Below, in pieces: positions 18,037 to 28,446 of a stretch of 33,062 nucleotides of DNA. The position numbers were made by a program, and so were the translations under genes. Source of the DNA: Betaproteobacteria bacterium RIFCSPLOWO2_02_FULL_63_19 (GTDB lineage: Bacteria; Pseudomonadota; Gammaproteobacteria; Burkholderiales; SG8-39); NCBI GenBank assembly GCA_001770415.1, contig MEQX01000005.1, forward strand, positions 1-33,062, in the 5' to 3' direction. Position 1 is the stretch's first letter, and every line of letters begins with the position of its first letter. Below the pieces are notes generated by a model. That model saw only the letters and a list, made by a program, of their open reading frames with translations, searched no databases and was not told the origin of the DNA.

Positions 18037-18057
18037 CGGCGCTCGCGAGCCTTTTTT
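18037..18057 (+). terminator. Possible weak terminator after mlaB
   Basis: A GC-rich palindromic segment (GCTCGCGAGC at 18041-18050) followed by CTTTTTT, 90 bp after the mlaB stop and before the next ABC gene. The perfect palindrome leaves little loop, so hairpin strength is uncertain. It may reduce read-through from the mla genes. Confidence 0.3.
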
Positions 18058-18140
18058 GGGTCCTTGGGTATGTTCTTGTCCGCGGTAATTGAATGGCCAG
18101 CGTCGAGCGGTACAGGATTCGACGGCCCGGGCGTGCCGTG

Positions 18141-19028
18141 ATGGCAGCCATCGAAGTCAGGCAGGTTTCCAAACGATTCGGCGCGTTGCAGGCACTCGCC
18201 GACATTGATCTGGAAGTTCGCAAAGGCGAGTTCTTCGGGCTGCTCGGGCCGAACGGCGCCGGCAAGACGACGTTGATCAGCATCCTTGCGGGCCTTGCAC
18301 GCGCGAACACCGGCAGCGTGCGCATCATGGGGCACGACGTGACGCTCGACTACCGCAGCGCCCGGCGCGCGCTTGGCGTGGTGCCCCAGGAACTGGTGTT
18401 CGACCCCTTCTTCACGGTGCGTGAGACGCTGCGGAACCAGTCGGGATACTTCGGGCTGCGCGCCAACGATCGCTGGATCGACGAAGTGATGGAGAGCCTG
18501 GATCTCACGGCAAAAGCTGACGTCAACATGCGTGCTCTGTCCGGCGGAATGAAGCGTCGGGTGCTGGTTGCACAGGCTTTGGTGCACAAACCGCCGGTGA
18601 TCGTGCTCGACGAACCGACGGCGGGTGTCGATGTCGAACTGCGCCAGGGCCTGTGGCAGTTCGTCAAGCGCCTGAACAGCGATGGCCACACGATCGTGCT
18701 TACCACTCATTACCTCGAAGAGGCCGAGTCGATGTGCGCCCGCATCGCCATGCTCAAGCAGGGCAGGTTTGTCGCGCTGGACTCGACGGCGAACCTTTTG
18801 CGGCGGTTGCCCAGCATGCACCTGCGCTTGCGCCTGCGTAGCGGACAGTGGCCCGCTGCGCTGGAGGCGGTCGACGCCGGCGGCGCCCGTGTGGTCAAAC
18901 TGCGCAGCTACGGCGAAGTCGAATCGGTGCTTACCGTACTGCGCGAGGCCAGGTGCGAAATCGAGGAAATGGACCTCCAGCAACCGGACTTGGAGGACGT
19001 TTTCATGGAAATCATGAGGAGCAAATGA
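18141..19028 (+). CDS. yadG: ABC exporter ATPase (YadG-type)
   Basis: A 295-residue ABC-2-type ATPase with Walker A GPNGAGKT (36-43), signature LSGGM (133-137), Walker B VIVLDEP (153-159) and the run TAGVDVELR typical of YadG/CcmA-type exporters. The start at 18141 (MAAIEVRQVSKRFG) fits family openings; an in-frame ATG at 18093 would add 16 Arg-rich residues and cannot be excluded. It pairs with the permease immediately downstream (4-bp overlap). The substrate is not known for this subfamily. The 190-bp gap after mlaB and a possible terminator there suggest its own promoter. Confidence 0.87.
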   Translation: MAAIEVRQVSKRFGALQALADIDLEVRKGEFFGLLGPNGAGKTTLISILAGLARANTGSVRIMGHDVTLDYRSARRALGVVPQELVFDPFFTVRETLRNQSGYFGLRANDRWIDEVMESLDLTAKADVNMRALSGGMKRRVLVAQALVHKPPVIVLDEPTAGVDVELRQGLWQFVKRLNSDGHTIVLTTHYLEEAESMCARIAMLKQGRFVALDSTANLLRRLPSMHLRLRLRSGQWPAALEAVDAGGARVVKLRSYGEVESVLTVLREARCEIEEMDLQQPDLEDVFMEIMRSK

Positions 19029-19780
19029 CAGGTTTCCCCACACTGCTCTACAAGGAAGTGCTTCGTTTCAGGAAGGTGGCGTTTCAAACCGTCGCTGCAC
19101 CGGTGCTGACGGCGCTGCTGTATCTGCTCATATTCGGACACGTCATGGACCGGCACGTGCGCGTCTATGAGGCCGTGTCCTATACGACCTTTCTGGTCCC
19201 CGGCCTGGTGATGATGTCCGTGCTGCAGAACTCATTCGCCAATTCGTCGTCTTCGCTGATCCAGTCGAAGATGACCGGGAACGTCGTTTTCGTTCTGCTG
19301 CCGCCGATTTCGTACCTGGAGTTCTTCTCGGCCTACGTACTCGCTGCGGCCATACGCGGACTGGTCGTGGGCGCGGGAGTGCTGCTGGTGACCACGCCGT
19401 TCGTCGCCCTGCCGGCGCGCGAGCTGCACTGGATCGTGCTGTTTGCCCTGGCCGGCAGCGTTATTCTCGGTGCGCTCGGGCTGATCGCCGCCATCCTGGC
19501 CGACAAGATCGATCAGGTGCAGGCATTCCAGAATTTTCTCATCATGCCGCTGACGTTTCTGTCGGGCGTCTTCTATTCGGTGCACTCACTGCCGGCGTTC
19601 TGGCAGGGACTGTCGCACTACAACCCGGTCTTCTACATGATCGACGGCTTCAGGCGCGGGTTCTTCGGCATATCGGACGTCGACCCGCGGATGGGATTTG
19701 CCGTGGTCACCGGCTGTTTCATAGCCGTGTCGGCGGTGGCGCTGATGCTGCTCAAGCGCGGCTACAAGCTGAGGTACTAG
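19025..19780 (+). CDS. yadH: ABC-2-type exporter permease (YadH-type)
   Basis: A 251-residue membrane protein of the ABC-2 permease family with about six hydrophobic segments (near 25-45, 55-75, 100-130, 137-160, 168-190 and 225-246). It contains the ABC-2 motif region NFLIMPLTFLSGVFYSVHSLP. ATG 19025 overlaps the stop of the ATPase gene and follows GAGGAG, so the two subunits are coupled. It should form a dimeric exporter with the YadG-type ATPase. The substrate is unknown. It ends 2 bp before the BolA-family gene. Confidence 0.88.
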   Translation: MTGFPTLLYKEVLRFRKVAFQTVAAPVLTALLYLLIFGHVMDRHVRVYEAVSYTTFLVPGLVMMSVLQNSFANSSSSLIQSKMTGNVVFVLLPPISYLEFFSAYVLAAAIRGLVVGAGVLLVTTPFVALPARELHWIVLFALAGSVILGALGLIAAILADKIDQVQAFQNFLIMPLTFLSGVFYSVHSLPAFWQGLSHYNPVFYMIDGFRRGFFGISDVDPRMGFAVVTGCFIAVSAVALMLLKRGYKLRY

Positions 19781-19782
19781 TG

Positions 19783-21271
<1,489 letters not shown>

Positions 21272-21279
21272 TATTCAGG

Positions 21280-21323
21280 GGCGTCCAAGGCCTCTGCGCG
21301 GCAGGCTATTCCCCGAGGACGCC
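21280..21323 (+). repeat. Inverted repeat downstream of murA
   Basis: GGCGTCC (21280-21286) and GGACGCC (21317-21323) are perfectly complementary with a 30-base loop, starting 9 bp after the murA stop. There is no following T-run, so it is at best a weak terminator or RNA-stability element between murA and the lipoprotein gene. Confidence 0.3.
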
Positions 21324-21389
21324 ATGATAAGATTGACCGTGTTGCCTGGGTGACACGGTGTCGATCAGGGTCGCTGACCGGGGGCTTGC

Positions 21390-23864
21390 GTGAAAAGGAA
21401 TCTCTTGTCCAGTCGGAAGTTCTTGAGCCGGAAATTCGCGGGCGTCGCGGGCCTGCTGTCTCTGCTGGCGACGCTGGGCGTTCTCGGCGGGTGCAGTCCC
21501 GGCGCCGGCATCGAAGGGACTCCGGCCGCGCCGACGGGAACCTCGTCTGGCTCGTCTACGCCTTCGGGTACGACGGCGGTGCCGACCCTCACGCTCGCGC
21601 TTACCGATGCGACAGGCGCAAATGCGAACTTCATCTCGGTCGATGCTCCCGCGACTGTCACGGCAACGCTTAAGGATCCGGCCGGGCTGTTCGTTACCAA
21701 TGCGGTGGTAACGTTCAGCGTCGATTCAACGTCGGTGCTCGTTTCCCCGGCCGAGACCGCGCTGACCGACGGCAAGGGCGCGGCAACGGTTACGCTCAAA
21801 CCAATTTTCAGCGCCACGGTGGGAGCCCATACCATCACCGCTTCCGCAGAGGTGGGGGGCACGGAAGTAAGCGCTACAGCCAATTTCGCGATTCAATCGA
21901 AGGGAACGGGCGCAACGCTTGCGTTGGCGCTGACCGATGCCGCTGGCGCAGCGGTGACATCCATTTCGATCGGCGCGCCTGCGACGGTAAGAGCGACGGT
22001 GAAGGATGCGAACGGCTCGCCAGTGCCCAATACCGTCGTGACTTTCAGCACCGACGAGACGCTAGCCACGATAACGCCGGCGCCTACGGCGTTGACGGAC
22101 GCCTCCGGCGTTGCAACGGTCACGCTCAATCCGGCGACCATCAGTACGGCCGGCGCTACTACCATCACGGCAGAGGCCCAGGTCGGAACCGCCGCGGTCA
22201 CCGGTTCGATAGGTTATGCGGTGGGTATCGCCTCGGTTACGGTTGCCGCACCCGTGCTGGGTGTCGGTTCCGCGCCGCTTTCTGCGTTCGGCACCACCAG
22301 CGTATCCGTCGCGGTGTCGCTGGGTGGGGTTCCGGTGAGCACGACTCAAAACGTGACGTTTTCGTCTTCGTGCGCCAGCGTCGGAAAGGCGGTTCTCAGC
22401 AGCGGCGTGGCCACGGTGGACGGGACGGCTACCGGGTCATACACGGACAAAGGTTGTGCCGGAACCGACTCGATTACCGCAACCGCGGCGGGCGTTACTT
22501 CGGCGGCGACAAGCCTGGTCGTCACGCCACCGGCAACGGGATCGATTCAGTTCGTTTCCGCGACGCCCGAGTTTGTTGCCCTGAAAGGAATCGGGGGTAC
22601 GGAAGCGGCGCAGGTGATATTCAAAGTGCTGGATGCCGCTGGAAACCCGATCAGCGGCAAGACCGTCACATTCGAATTGACCACGACAGTGGGTGGAATC
22701 ACGCTTACACCGGCGGCTCCGGCGACAGCCGTTTCCGATTCCGGCGGACTCGTCAAAATTGGTGTCAACTCAGGCACCGTCAGCACGCCAGTGCGCGTGA
22801 CAGCATCGACCCCCGGCGCGATTCCCGGCGCCACGCTGAGCACCCAGTCGAGCGCGTTGACCATCACCACGGGCATTCCGGATCAGGACAGTTTTTCGTT
22901 GGGCGCGACGGTGCTGAATCCGGAATTTCTGGAAGTTGACGGCAATACGACGGTGTTGACCGTACGACTCGGTGATCATTTTAACAACCCCGTACCCAAT
23001 GGCACAGCAGTGAATTTCACAACCGAAGGCGGTTCCATAGTGGGGTCTTGTAGCACCGTCATCGACGGTAGCGGAAACAGCAATTGCAGTGTGACGCTGA
23101 CCAGTCAGGCTCCACGTCTCGCTCCTGACGGCCGGTACACCGTGCTGGCCTATGCGTTGGGGGAGGAAAGCTTTATCGATCTCAATGGCAACGGCGTGGT
23201 GGACCTTGTGCCGGATGAACTGGTGGACCAAAACAAGGGTTCGACAGACATGCCGGAAGCGTTTCTCGATAGCAACGAGAACGGCGTATGGGACGCGGAC
23301 CCCGAGCCGTTCATCGATTTGAACCAGAACGGCATATGGGACGGGCCGGATGGCCAGTACAGCGGTGTACTGTGTGACAACATTACACCGCCTCCGGCGG
23401 GAAGCTCGGTTGGGACCTGTGCGGCGAGAAAATCCATACACGTGCGCGGTTCCACGGTGATCATATTCTCGGGATCCCACGCGGTGATAAGCAAGATTTC
23501 ACCGGAGGCGATCACGCTACCGCTGACTTGCCTGGGAGAAAGCACGCAGGTGGATTTGAGAATCGTGGACGTAAACGGCAACCCAATGCCTGCGGGAACG
23601 AAGATCGAGTTCAAGACCAGCATCGGTGAAATGTCGGGAGCCAGCTCGTTCGTGCAAGACAACACCAACGTGACACCACCCGCGAGCGCGGCGAACTACA
23701 CGGTTTTCGTTAGGGACACTTCCCGATACGTAACTGTCGCGACAGATCCGACAACCGGGGTCGAAACGCAGGAATGCGACAACGGTATTAGTTCGGGAGC
23801 GCTGACGCTCACTGTCACGACACCGGGCGGAACAGTGACAACCGCTCAATACCCCATAAACTGA
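21390..23864 (+). CDS. Large Ig-like (Big-1-type) surface lipoprotein with EF-hand-like loops
   Basis: An 824-residue predicted lipoprotein. GTG 21390 opens a basic signal with lipobox LGGC (Cys35) and a Ser/Thr/Gly linker. Two tandem Ig-like domains follow (about 66-169 and 176-280) whose matching motifs are offset by exactly 110 residues (APATVTATLKDPAG with APATVRATVKDANG, and TALTDGKGAATVTL with TALTDASGVATVTL). These are Big-1/invasin-type repeats. Further, more divergent Ig-like modules extend to about 580. Then come three DxNxNGxxD loops at 597-605, 627-635 and 643-651, probable calcium sites, and a final Ig-like module. No PEP-CTERM, LPXTG or autotransporter barrel is visible. Probably exposed at the outer membrane. 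It lies between murA and hisG, where betaproteobacteria usually have no gene. Function unknown; adhesion is a guess from the fold. Confidence 0.85.
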   Translation: MKRNLLSSRKFLSRKFAGVAGLLSLLATLGVLGGCSPGAGIEGTPAAPTGTSSGSSTPSGTTAVPTLTLALTDATGANANFISVDAPATVTATLKDPAGLFVTNAVVTFSVDSTSVLVSPAETALTDGKGAATVTLKPIFSATVGAHTITASAEVGGTEVSATANFAIQSKGTGATLALALTDAAGAAVTSISIGAPATVRATVKDANGSPVPNTVVTFSTDETLATITPAPTALTDASGVATVTLNPATISTAGATTITAEAQVGTAAVTGSIGYAVGIASVTVAAPVLGVGSAPLSAFGTTSVSVAVSLGGVPVSTTQNVTFSSSCASVGKAVLSSGVATVDGTATGSYTDKGCAGTDSITATAAGVTSAATSLVVTPPATGSIQFVSATPEFVALKGIGGTEAAQVIFKVLDAAGNPISGKTVTFELTTTVGGITLTPAAPATAVSDSGGLVKIGVNSGTVSTPVRVTASTPGAIPGATLSTQSSALTITTGIPDQDSFSLGATVLNPEFLEVDGNTTVLTVRLGDHFNNPVPNGTAVNFTTEGGSIVGSCSTVIDGSGNSNCSVTLTSQAPRLAPDGRYTVLAYALGEESFIDLNGNGVVDLVPDELVDQNKGSTDMPEAFLDSNENGVWDADPEPFIDLNQNGIWDGPDGQYSGVLCDNITPPPAGSSVGTCAARKSIHVRGSTVIIFSGSHAVISKISPEAITLPLTCLGESTQVDLRIVDVNGNPMPAGTKIEFKTSIGEMSGASSFVQDNTNVTPPASAANYTVFVRDTSRYVTVATDPTTGVETQECDNGISSGALTLTVTTPGGTVTTAQYPIN

Positions 23865-23944
23865 ATCGACGGGCTGTGACATCACAAGAACCCGCGTGCG
23901 TGCTCTGCCGATCTTCTTGCATGGAGCGCAGCACTGATCGTGGT

Positions 23945-23964
23945 GGAGGTTCGCGGCAGCCTCC
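23945..23964 (+). other. Small hairpin upstream of hisG
   Basis: GGAGG (23945-23949) pairs with CCTCC (23960-23964) around a 10-base loop, 46 bp before the hisG start. It could be a leader structure, but the stem is short. No histidine-rich leader peptide is visible in the 145-bp gap that starts the his genes. Confidence 0.2.
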
Positions 23965-24009
23965 TCTGACACTTGGATTTTCTCTCGGGCCTTTTCGGGC
24001 GTTATCGAC

Positions 24010-24654
24010 ATGATCACGCTTGCGCTTTCCAAAGGCCGGATTTTCGACGAGACCGCACCGCTGCTCGAGCAGGCAGGCATACGAGCGCTGGAGAATCCGG
24101 AAACGTCCAGAAAGCTCATCATCGGCACCAGCGACAATGAGGTGCGCCTGATCATCGTGCGCGCTTCGGACACGCCGACCTACGTGCAGTACGGGGCCGC
24201 CGACCTGGGCATAGCCGGCAAGGACGTGCTGCTCGAACATGGCGGAGAGGGCTTGTATCAGCCGCTTGATCTGCACATCGCCGCCTGCCGCATGATGGTC
24301 GCGGCGCCGCAGGGCTTCGATTATGCGCGCGCGGTGCAGCAGGGAGCGCGTCTGCGCGTGGCGACGAAGTACGTGCAGACCGCGCGCGAGCACTTCGGCG
24401 CCAAAGGGGTGCATGTTGACCTGATAAGACTCTACGGTTCGATGGAACTCGCGCCGCTCGTCGGGCTTGCCGACGCCATCGTGGACCTGGTATCGACCGG
24501 TGCGACGCTGCGCGCCAACAACCTCGTCGCGGTCGAGGAGATACTTCCGGTCAGTGCCCGTCTGATTGTCAATCAGGCGGCGTTGAAGTTGAAAAGGGGC
24601 GCAATTCAGCCGCTGCTCGACGCGTTTTCGAAGGCGGTGGACTCGAATGGCTGA
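24010..24654 (+). CDS. hisG: HisG, ATP phosphoribosyltransferase (short form)
   Basis: A 214-residue catalytic subunit that joins ATP and PRPP in the first step of histidine synthesis. The start [19 protein letters not shown] is typical. The phosphate-binding region [18 protein letters not shown] lies near 157-174. At this length it lacks the C-terminal regulatory domain of long HisG. Short HisG works as a complex with the HisZ regulatory subunit, which is not in this window and is usually encoded elsewhere in betaproteobacteria. It overlaps hisD by 8 bp. Confidence 0.96.
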   Translation: MITLALSKGRIFDETAPLLEQAGIRALENPETSRKLIIGTSDNEVRLIIVRASDTPTYVQYGAADLGIAGKDVLLEHGGEGLYQPLDLHIAACRMMVAAPQGFDYARAVQQGARLRVATKYVQTAREHFGAKGVHVDLIRLYGSMELAPLVGLADAIVDLVSTGATLRANNLVAVEEILPVSARLIVNQAALKLKRGAIQPLLDAFSKAVDSNG

Positions 24655-25960
24655 CACGGCTATGGATATGCGCAGGCTGTCGAGCACCGATCCGGACTTT
24701 CCCGCGCAACTGGTGCACCTTACATCGATCGAGGCTTCGCAGGACGAATCGGTCGAGCGCGTGGTCGGCGAGATTCTGTCGGCGATTCGCATCCGCGGCG
24801 ATGCTGCGCTGATCGAATTTACCGAGCGCTTCGACCGGATGAAGGTGGCCAAGGTATCCGATCTCGAGTTGCCGAGATCTGCGCGCACCGAGGCGCTTGC
24901 CGCGCTCGACCACGGGCGGCGCGGCGCGCTCGAACAGGCTGCAGCGCGGGTGCGCAGCTATCATGAGCGGCAACTGGCGGCGTCCTGGCAGTACGCCGAA
25001 GCCGATGGCACAGTGTTGGGGCAGCGGGTGACGGCGCTCGACAGGGTCGGGCTCTACGTTCCCGGCGGAAAGGCAGCCTACCCATCGTCGGTGCTGATGA
25101 ACGCCATTCCGGCGAAGGTGGCGGGCGTCGGGGAACTCATCATGGTCGTACCGACGCCAGACGGCGAGCGCAACGAGCTGGTCCTCGCCGCCGCCGAGCT
25201 TGCGGGCGTGGATCGCGTGTTTTGCATTGGAGGTGCCCAGGCGGTGGCCGCGCTGGCCTATGGGACCCAGAGCGTGCCTCAGGTGGACAAGATCGTCGGT
25301 CCGGGCAACGCCTATGTCGCAGCGGCCAAGCGCCGCGTATTCGGAACCGTCGGCATTGACATGGTGGCTGGTCCATCCGAGATCCTGATCATATGCGACG
25401 GTACGACCGAACCCGACTGGATAGCGATGGACCTGTTCTCGCAGGCCGAGCACGACGAGCTTGCACAGGCGATCCTGGTTTGTCCCGATTCCACATTCAT
25501 CGAACGCGTCGCGGCGAGCATCCAGCGCCTGCTAGATAGCATGCCGCGGAAGGCGGTTATCGCGGCGTCGCTCGGCAGCCGCGGCGCCCTCATCAAGGTG
25601 CGCGATCTTGGCGAGGCCTGCGACATTGCCAATCGCATCGCGCCGGAGCACCTCGAACTGTCGGTCGCGGAGCCCGAGCGCTGGATCGACAGCATTCGAC
25701 ATGCCGGAGCCCTTTTCGTCGGGCGCTACAGTTCGGAGGCGGTCGGCGACTACTGCGCGGGGCCCAACCATGTCCTTCCCACATCCCGGACCGCACGGTT
25801 CTCATCGCCGCTGGGCGTCTACGATTTTCAGAAACGCACCTCGTTGATCCATGTGTCTCAGGCGGGAGCGAAGACGCTGGGCCGCGTTGCGGCGACGCTG
25901 GCACGCGGCGAGGGACTTTCCGCGCATGCCAGATCTGCGGAGTACCGGATAGAGGACTAG
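24647..25960 (+). CDS. hisD: HisD, histidinol dehydrogenase
   Basis: A 437-residue zinc enzyme that oxidises histidinol to histidine in two NAD-dependent steps. Expected residues are present: Gln266 and His269 in SQAEHDE, the catalytic Glu334-His335 pair in RIAPEHLEL, Asp368 in [14 protein letters not shown] and His427 near the C-terminus. [18 protein letters not shown] and [13 protein letters not shown] are family signatures. The start at 24647 overlaps hisG; an internal ATG at 24662 is also possible. Its stop shares bases with the stop of the oppositely oriented hisC. Confidence 0.97.
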   Translation: MADTAMDMRRLSSTDPDFPAQLVHLTSIEASQDESVERVVGEILSAIRIRGDAALIEFTERFDRMKVAKVSDLELPRSARTEALAALDHGRRGALEQAAARVRSYHERQLAASWQYAEADGTVLGQRVTALDRVGLYVPGGKAAYPSSVLMNAIPAKVAGVGELIMVVPTPDGERNELVLAAAELAGVDRVFCIGGAQAVAALAYGTQSVPQVDKIVGPGNAYVAAAKRRVFGTVGIDMVAGPSEILIICDGTTEPDWIAMDLFSQAEHDELAQAILVCPDSTFIERVAASIQRLLDSMPRKAVIAASLGSRGALIKVRDLGEACDIANRIAPEHLELSVAEPERWIDSIRHAGALFVGRYSSEAVGDYCAGPNHVLPTSRTARFSSPLGVYDFQKRTSLIHVSQAGAKTLGRVAATLARGEGLSAHARSAEYRIED

Positions 25961-27024
25961 CCAAGGATATTTCGCAACGCTTCGACCAGCATCCGGCATT
26001 GCGTGTCGGTGCCGATGGAGATGCGCAGAAACTGCCTGATGCGCGGCAACTGAAAATGACGGACGATGATATTGCGCTCGCGCAGCGCCGCCGCCAATGC
26101 TTCGCCGTCGCGCGTCGGGTGTCGTGCGAACAGGAAGTTGGCGCTTGAGGGGAGCACATCGAAGCCGAGCGCGGCGAGATCGCCGGCCAAGGCCTCGCGG
26201 CTGGCGATGACGGCGCGACGAGTCCGCTCAAAGTGCTCCCGGTCCCGGATCGCCGCGGCAGCGCCTGCCAGCGCGAGGCGCCCGAGCGGATACGAGTTGA
26301 AACTGTTCTTCACGCGTTCCAGGGCTTCGGTCAACTCTTGTTGGCCGATGGCGAAGCCGACGCGCAGACCCGCCAGCGAATGTGACTTTGACAAGGTCCG
26401 AACCACGAGCAGGTTGGCATAGCGCGCGACCAGGGCGACGGCCGATTCACCGCCGAAATCCACGTAGGCTTCGTCGATCACGACGGTTGAATCCGCGTTG
26501 CCCGCCACGATTCGCTCGACCTCGCGAAGCGGCAGGGAGCGACCCGTCGGTGCGTTCGGGTTCGGGAAAATGACGCCGCCGTTCGGCTTCAGGTAATCGC
26601 CGGCGGCGATCCTGAACTCCTCGTCCAGCGGCACCGTGACGTAATCGATCCCGTACAGCTTGCAATACACGGGATAGAAGCTATAGGTGATGTCCGGAAA
26701 CAGGACCGGGCGCGGGTGTTTGAGCAGGGCCATGAAGACATGTGCGAGAACTTCGTCGGACCCGTTGCCGACGAAGACCTGGTGCGGGCCGACGCCCACG
26801 GCGTCGAACGATGCAGCAATTGCCTCCCGGAGCTGGTCGGCATTCGGGTCGGGATAGAGTCGAAGCGTGTCGCCGATTTCGCCGCGCAGCGCCTCGATCG
26901 CAAGCGGCGAAGGTCCGTAAGGATTCTCGTTGGTGTTGAGCTTGACGAGATCGCGCAGTTTCGGCTGCTCGCCCGGCACATAGGGCTTCAGGCCCTGCAC
27001 GACGGGGCTCCAGTATCGGCTCAT
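25957..27024 (-). CDS. hisC: HisC, histidinol-phosphate aminotransferase (inverted relative to the his operon)
   Basis: A 355-residue PLP-dependent class I/II aminotransferase. It has the N-terminal [12 protein letters not shown] segment, DEAYVDF (184-190), the PLP lysine Lys213 in [15 protein letters not shown] and a C-terminal FLRISIGT. It converts imidazole-acetol phosphate to histidinol phosphate. It lies on the minus strand between hisD and hisB: its stop overlaps the hisD stop by 4 bp and its start faces hisB across an 80-bp gap. All motifs are intact, so the gene should be functional. In most relatives hisC is co-directional with hisD and hisB. Confidence 0.96.
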   Translation of the reverse strand: MSRYWSPVVQGLKPYVPGEQPKLRDLVKLNTNENPYGPSPLAIEALRGEIGDTLRLYPDPNADQLREAIAASFDAVGVGPHQVFVGNGSDEVLAHVFMALLKHPRPVLFPDITYSFYPVYCKLYGIDYVTVPLDEEFRIAAGDYLKPNGGVIFPNPNAPTGRSLPLREVERIVAGNADSTVVIDEAYVDFGGESAVALVARYANLLVVRTLSKSHSLAGLRVGFAIGQQELTEALERVKNSFNSYPLGRLALAGAAAAIRDREHFERTRRAVIASREALAGDLAALGFDVLPSSANFLFARHPTRDGEALAAALRERNIIVRHFQLPRIRQFLRISIGTDTQCRMLVEALRNILG

Positions 27025-27104
27025 GGCTGATGCTTCATCATCATATAGGTGCAGATGCTATTATGCCCGTACGTAGACATTATCCGGCGGCGGGCGGATC
27101 GATC
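27025..27104. promoter_or_regulatory. Divergent hisC/hisB promoter region
   Basis: The 80 bp between the divergent hisC and hisB starts. On the plus strand TGCTATTAT (27056-27064) is a good extended -10 box (TGnTATAAT with one mismatch), giving a short leader to the hisB ATG at 27105. On the minus strand the same bases read CATAAT (complement of 27060-27065), a possible -10 for hisC. Overlapping -10 boxes would make the two transcripts compete. Confidence 0.45.
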
Positions 27105-27692
27105 ATGCGCAAGGCCCAAGTTTCACGCAACACCAACGAAACGCAGATCGCGGTTTCGGTGAACCTCGACGGTTCCGGCCGTGCCAGGCTCGGCACCGGC
27201 GTGCCCTTTCTCGATCACATGCTCGACCAGGTCGCCCGGCACGCGCTGATCGACCTGGAAGTGAAAGCCGCCGGTGACCTGCAGATCGACGCGCATCACA
27301 CAGTCGAGGATATCGGCATCACGCTTGGCCAGGCAGTCGCGAAGGCGGTCGGGGACAAGAAGGGCATTATCCGTTATGGGCACTCGTACGTGCCGCTCGA
27401 CGAAGCGTTGTCGCGTGTGGTGATCGATTTCTCGGGCCGCCCTCGGCTCCAATACCATGTGCCATACACCCGCGCGCTGGTAGGAGAATTCGATGTCGAT
27501 CTGGCACGCGAGTTCTTCCAGGGTTTCGTCAATCATGCGCAAGTGACCCTGCACGTGGACAACCTGCGCGGCGACAACGCGCACCACCAGTGCGAGACGG
27601 TGTTCAAGGCGTTCGCAAGGGCGTTGCGCATGGCGGTAGAGCCCGATCCGCGCGCAGGCGGCAAGATTCCGTCTACGAAGGGCAAGCTCTAG
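27105..27692 (+). CDS. hisB: HisB, imidazoleglycerol-phosphate dehydratase
   Basis: A 195-residue monofunctional dehydratase, the usual length when the phosphatase domain is absent. It has the metal-binding motif HHTVED (64-69), a second HHQCET motif near 166-171 and [11 protein letters not shown] (31-40). The start at 27105 ([15 protein letters not shown]) is preferred: an in-frame ATG at 27030 would add 25 residues encoded across the likely promoter. It dehydrates imidazoleglycerol phosphate to the substrate of HisC. First gene of the hisBHAFIE run. Confidence 0.96.
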   Translation: MRKAQVSRNTNETQIAVSVNLDGSGRARLGTGVPFLDHMLDQVARHALIDLEVKAAGDLQIDAHHTVEDIGITLGQAVAKAVGDKKGIIRYGHSYVPLDEALSRVVIDFSGRPRLQYHVPYTRALVGEFDVDLAREFFQGFVNHAQVTLHVDNLRGDNAHHQCETVFKAFARALRMAVEPDPRAGGKIPSTKGKL

Positions 27693-27743
27693 ACCATTCT
27701 CTACTGCCCTTGCTGACCGCCGGGCTCACCGCGTCACTCGCAT

Positions 27744-28382
27744 ATGACGACGATTGCAGTAATTGATTACGGCATGGGAAACTTGCGCTCGGTGTCGAAA
27801 GCGCTGGAACATGTCGCACCCGACGCACGGGTGCAGGTGACTTCCGACCCCGCCGTGGTCGAGGCTGCCCACCGGGTCGTATTCCCCGGGCAGGGGGCAA
27901 TGCCTGAGTGCATGCGTGAAATGGAGGCGAAGGGGCTGCGGCCCGCGGTTCTCGCTGCGGCTCGCGCCAAGCCGTTCCTCGGCATCTGCATCGGGCTGCA
28001 GATGCTCTTTGACTCGAGCGACGAAGGCGATGTGCGGGGACTGGCGGTGATTGCCGGTCGCGTGCGCCGGTTCCCGCACGCGGAAATGCACGACCGCGAA
28101 GGGCGAAGGCTGAAAGTGCCACATATGGGTTGGAATCAGGTGTGGCAGCGCAAATCCCATCCGCTGTGGTCGGGTATCGAAGATGGCACGCGGTTCTACT
28201 TCGTGCACAGTTACTACGCCGAAGCTGCCGACGCAGACGTTGTAAGCGGCATTACCGACTACGCGTTGCCCTTTACGTGCGCCGTTGCACGGGATAATAT
28301 CTTTGCCGTACAGTTTCATCCCGAAAAAAGTCACATCGCCGGCTTGCGAATGCTTTCCAACTTCGTCGACTGGAATTGCTGA
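27744..28382 (+). CDS. hisH: HisH, glutaminase subunit of imidazoleglycerol-phosphate synthase
   Basis: A 212-residue class I glutamine amidotransferase with the triad Cys82 (GICIGLQ), His192 and Glu194 (FHPEKS). The oxyanion-strand sequence [11 protein letters not shown] is present. It supplies ammonia through a tunnel to HisF. It begins 51 bp after hisB, with no clear ribosome site. Confidence 0.96.
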   Translation: MTTIAVIDYGMGNLRSVSKALEHVAPDARVQVTSDPAVVEAAHRVVFPGQGAMPECMREMEAKGLRPAVLAAARAKPFLGICIGLQMLFDSSDEGDVRGLAVIAGRVRRFPHAEMHDREGRRLKVPHMGWNQVWQRKSHPLWSGIEDGTRFYFVHSYYAEAADADVVSGITDYALPFTCAVARDNIFAVQFHPEKSHIAGLRMLSNFVDWNC

Positions 28383-28446
28383 TCGATTTTTTTCCGCAAC
28401 GCGTGAGGGCAAAACAGCCGCTAGCCTTCCGCCTCTCTTGCCTCCC

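Noticed and set aside
21335-21370. TTGACC after murA as a -35 box for the lipoprotein gene
   Set aside because: No acceptable -10 hexamer occurs 16-18 bp downstream.
27030-27104. A short Met-Leu-His-His-His start upstream of hisB that might be a histidine leader peptide
   Set aside because: There is no stop before hisB, only three His codons occur, and the best promoter lies downstream of this ATG, so it would not be transcribed.
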